Assembly: GCA_964366335.1 (NCBI GenBank)
Contig: CAYITQ010000040.1
Location: 1 to 5,971 of the forward strand
Reading direction: 5' to 3'
From: JACRNA01 sp964366335
GTDB lineage: Bacteria > Patescibacteriota > Microgenomatia > CAZETR01 > Amesbacteraceae
DNA length: 5,971 bases
Positions within the stretch are counted from its first letter, which is position 1, and each line of letters opens with the position of its first letter. The notes beneath the pieces were generated by a model. That model was not told the DNA's origin. It ran no database searches and saw only the letters and a list, made by a program, of their open reading frames with translations. This document shows positions 5,316-5,971 of the stretch, one piece after another. Position numbers and translations under genes: made by a program.

Positions 5316-5494
5316 ATTATTTTTAAAATAGCTAATTTTTCTAAAATCTCTTTAGACAATGGGCTGTTAGTATCGATCTCCAAACGAGCCACCCGCCACG
5401 AAATTGAATCGCTTTTTATTACCAAAATAAGTTCATCACGAACCCCTAAGGGAACTTTATTGTAGGCTAGATAGAATCTCTCTTTCAATTTCAT
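5312..5494 (-). CDS. Small protein of unknown function, first gene of protease cassette
   Basis: This is a 60-residue protein beginning MKLKERFYLAYNKVPLGVRD, followed by a strand-like ELILVIKSDSISWRVARLEI (21-40) and a C-terminal helix SKEILEKLAILKII (47-60). It has no cysteine, no membrane segment and a mixed charge pattern, consistent with a small alpha/beta domain. No family is recognised. The ATG at 5494 is the first start after the tRNA gene, 39 nt downstream of the encoded CCA; there is no obvious Shine-Dalgarno, so initiation may be weak or leaderless. It ends in an ATGA overlap with the 71-aa gene. Coding status is supported by the overlap and by the smooth fit of three frames between the tRNA and the protease gene. 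Confidence 0.72.
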   Translation of the reverse strand: MKLKERFYLAYNKVPLGVRDELILVIKSDSISWRVARLEIDTNSPLSKEILEKLAILKII

Positions 5495-5498
5495 ATTA

Positions 5499-5521
5499 GT
5501 GCTGTAAGTCTACTTTAGCAC
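5499..5521 (-). promoter_or_regulatory. Imperfect dyad, possible operator or promoter region before the protease cassette
   Basis: Reading the minus strand, GTGCT (5521-5517) is mirrored by AGCAC (5503-5499), with AAGT/ACTT as an inner pair of arms around a two-base centre; the halves are offset by one base. It lies 4 nt before the ATG of the 60-aa gene. TGCTAAAGT (5519-5512... minus strand, ending at 5512) resembles an extended -10 box, but no convincing -35 was found. Transcription could instead simply read through from the tRNA gene. Confidence 0.3.
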
Positions 5522-5533
5522 AATAGCGAATGT

Positions 5534-5608
5534 TGGTGGGCTCGGTGGGGATCGAACCCACGACATCTTCCTTAAAAGGGAATTGCTCTACCACTGAGCT
5601 ACGAACCC
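5534..5608 (-). tRNA. tRNA-Lys (anticodon UUU), with encoded CCA
   Basis: All arms fold. The acceptor stem is GGGTTCG with CGAGCCC (one G-U pair). The D arm is GCTC/GAGC with AGTGGTA in the loop. The anticodon arm is ATTCC-CTTTTAA-GGAAG, with TTT at 34-36 after the invariant T33. A 5-base variable loop is followed by the T arm GTGGG-TTCGATC-CCCAC. The discriminator is A (5537) and CCA is encoded (5536-5534). The first anticodon-stem pair (A27-G43) is a mismatch, which is tolerated in many tRNAs. The total of 75 nt is standard. It is followed 39 nt later by the protease cassette. Confidence 0.97.
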
Positions 5609-5619
5609 GAATAATCTAA

Positions 5620-5971
5620 TTATATCTCAATCCCATTCCAATTTCCCCTTTTTATGATTAATCCCTGATTTGGGAGTTGAACATATTTATTAAATTCGAG
5701 TGAAATTCCGACCCCAAAACATCTGGCGGCTACTGCACCTGGCAGTATATCCCACAGACCGGTGTGAATCGTTTCGCGGACCATGATAGCTCTCTCGTGA
5801 GGCTGTAAAATAGTATATAGCGATTTCCAGCCCATTGTAGCTTGTTTTATTATTGAAATACCGGGTATCTTTGAGATTTTGATTTCCAGCTCGGAAGATA
5901 CCCGAGAGGATAGGTAAGCGGCAAATTTTTGGTCATAAAATCTAGTTTTATTTTTCCAGATTAGATTTTTT
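5620..5971 (-). CDS. Hypothetical protein, C-terminal 116 residues (open at the right edge)
   Basis: The frame is open from the window edge to TAA at 5620. The ATG at 5835 is internal rather than the real start, since the same frame continues upstream for 45 codons without a stop and has no ribosome-binding site there. Visible sequence includes FYDQKFAAYLSSRVSSELEI (11-30), MGWKSLYTILQPHERAIMVR (46-65), TGLWDILPGAVAARCFGVGI (70-89) and a C-terminal QGLIIKRGNWNGIEI. The mix of amphipathic and hydrophobic stretches suggests a folded soluble or peripherally bound domain; one segment around 72-89 is apolar but interrupted by an Arg and a Cys. No family is recognised. It ends 11 nt before the tRNA gene, so it is probably transcribed with it. 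Confidence 0.66.
   Translation of the reverse strand, partial: KNLIWKNKTRFYDQKFAAYLSSRVSSELEIKISKIPGISIIKQATMGWKSLYTILQPHERAIMVRETIHTGLWDILPGAVAARCFGVGISLEFNKYVQLPNQGLIIKRGNWNGIEI
5862..5904. repeat. 10-bp perfect inverted repeat within the hypothetical gene
   Basis: CGGGTATCTT (5862-5871) and AAGATACCCG (5895-5904) are exact reverse complements separated by 23 bp. They lie in the coding frame of the hypothetical protein. A copy of GATTTCCAGC also occurs at 5822-5831 and 5881-5890. No terminator-like T-run follows. It may be chance or a protein-binding dyad. Confidence 0.5.

Noticed and set aside
5620..5835. A complete 71-residue gene starting at ATG 5835
   Set aside because: The frame continues upstream to the window edge with no stop and there is no ribosome-binding site at this ATG, so it is the tail of a longer gene.

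Overview
The window reads as one compact stretch of a small, AT-rich bacterial genome, with every gene on the minus strand. The best guess for the source is a Candidate Phyla Radiation (Patescibacteria) bacterium, possibly Microgenomates. The reasons are a DNA polymerase III delta-like protein that appears to lack its AAA+ core, a tiny EF-Tu-domain-2-like protein, tight gene overlaps with weak Shine-Dalgarno signals, and many short genes of unknown function. TGA, TAA and TAG are all used as ordinary stops, which argues against the recoded Gracilibacteria/Absconditabacteria. The lineage is an inference; no phylogenetic marker is present.

In transcription order (high to low coordinates) the layout is as follows. 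(1) The C-terminal part of an unrecognised protein, open at the right edge (5971-5620). (2) tRNA-Lys(UUU) with encoded CCA (5608-5534). (3) A coupled three-gene cassette: two small unknown proteins of 60 and 71 aa, then a 209-aa caspase-like (clan CD) protease with a visible His/Cys dyad (5494-4468). (4) A possible 19-residue peptide gene (4459-4400). (5) A 760-aa three-domain membrane protein: acyltransferase-3, then a GH-A-type glycoside hydrolase, then DUF192 (4386-2104). (6) A 78-aa EF-Tu-domain-2-like beta-barrel protein, a 139-aa HELMH metallopeptidase, a compact delta-like protein, and the N-terminal 294 residues of a phosphoenolpyruvate synthase that runs off the left edge (2110-1).

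Genes 5 and 6 are separated by -7, 4, 22 and 3 nt, so they look like one transcription unit, although their functions (cell-surface sugar work, a proteolytic enzyme, replication, central carbon metabolism) are unrelated, as often happens in streamlined genomes. The protease cassette is bound together by an ATGA overlap and a 2-nt gap and sits directly downstream of the tRNA gene. It is the best candidate for an undescribed system, with the protease as presumed effector and the two small proteins as presumed regulators, substrates or adaptors; that role assignment is a hypothesis.

The non-coding scale also holds signal. A 16-bp perfect inverted repeat sits at the metallopeptidase/delta junction and supplies coding sequence. 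Two different degenerate 7-bp tandem repeats lie in frame inside the acyltransferase. An 8-bp tandem repeat lies exactly where the acyltransferase ends and a signal-peptide-like segment of the hydrolase begins. No stretch over 300 bases lacks a gene, and no CRISPR array or insertion sequence was seen.
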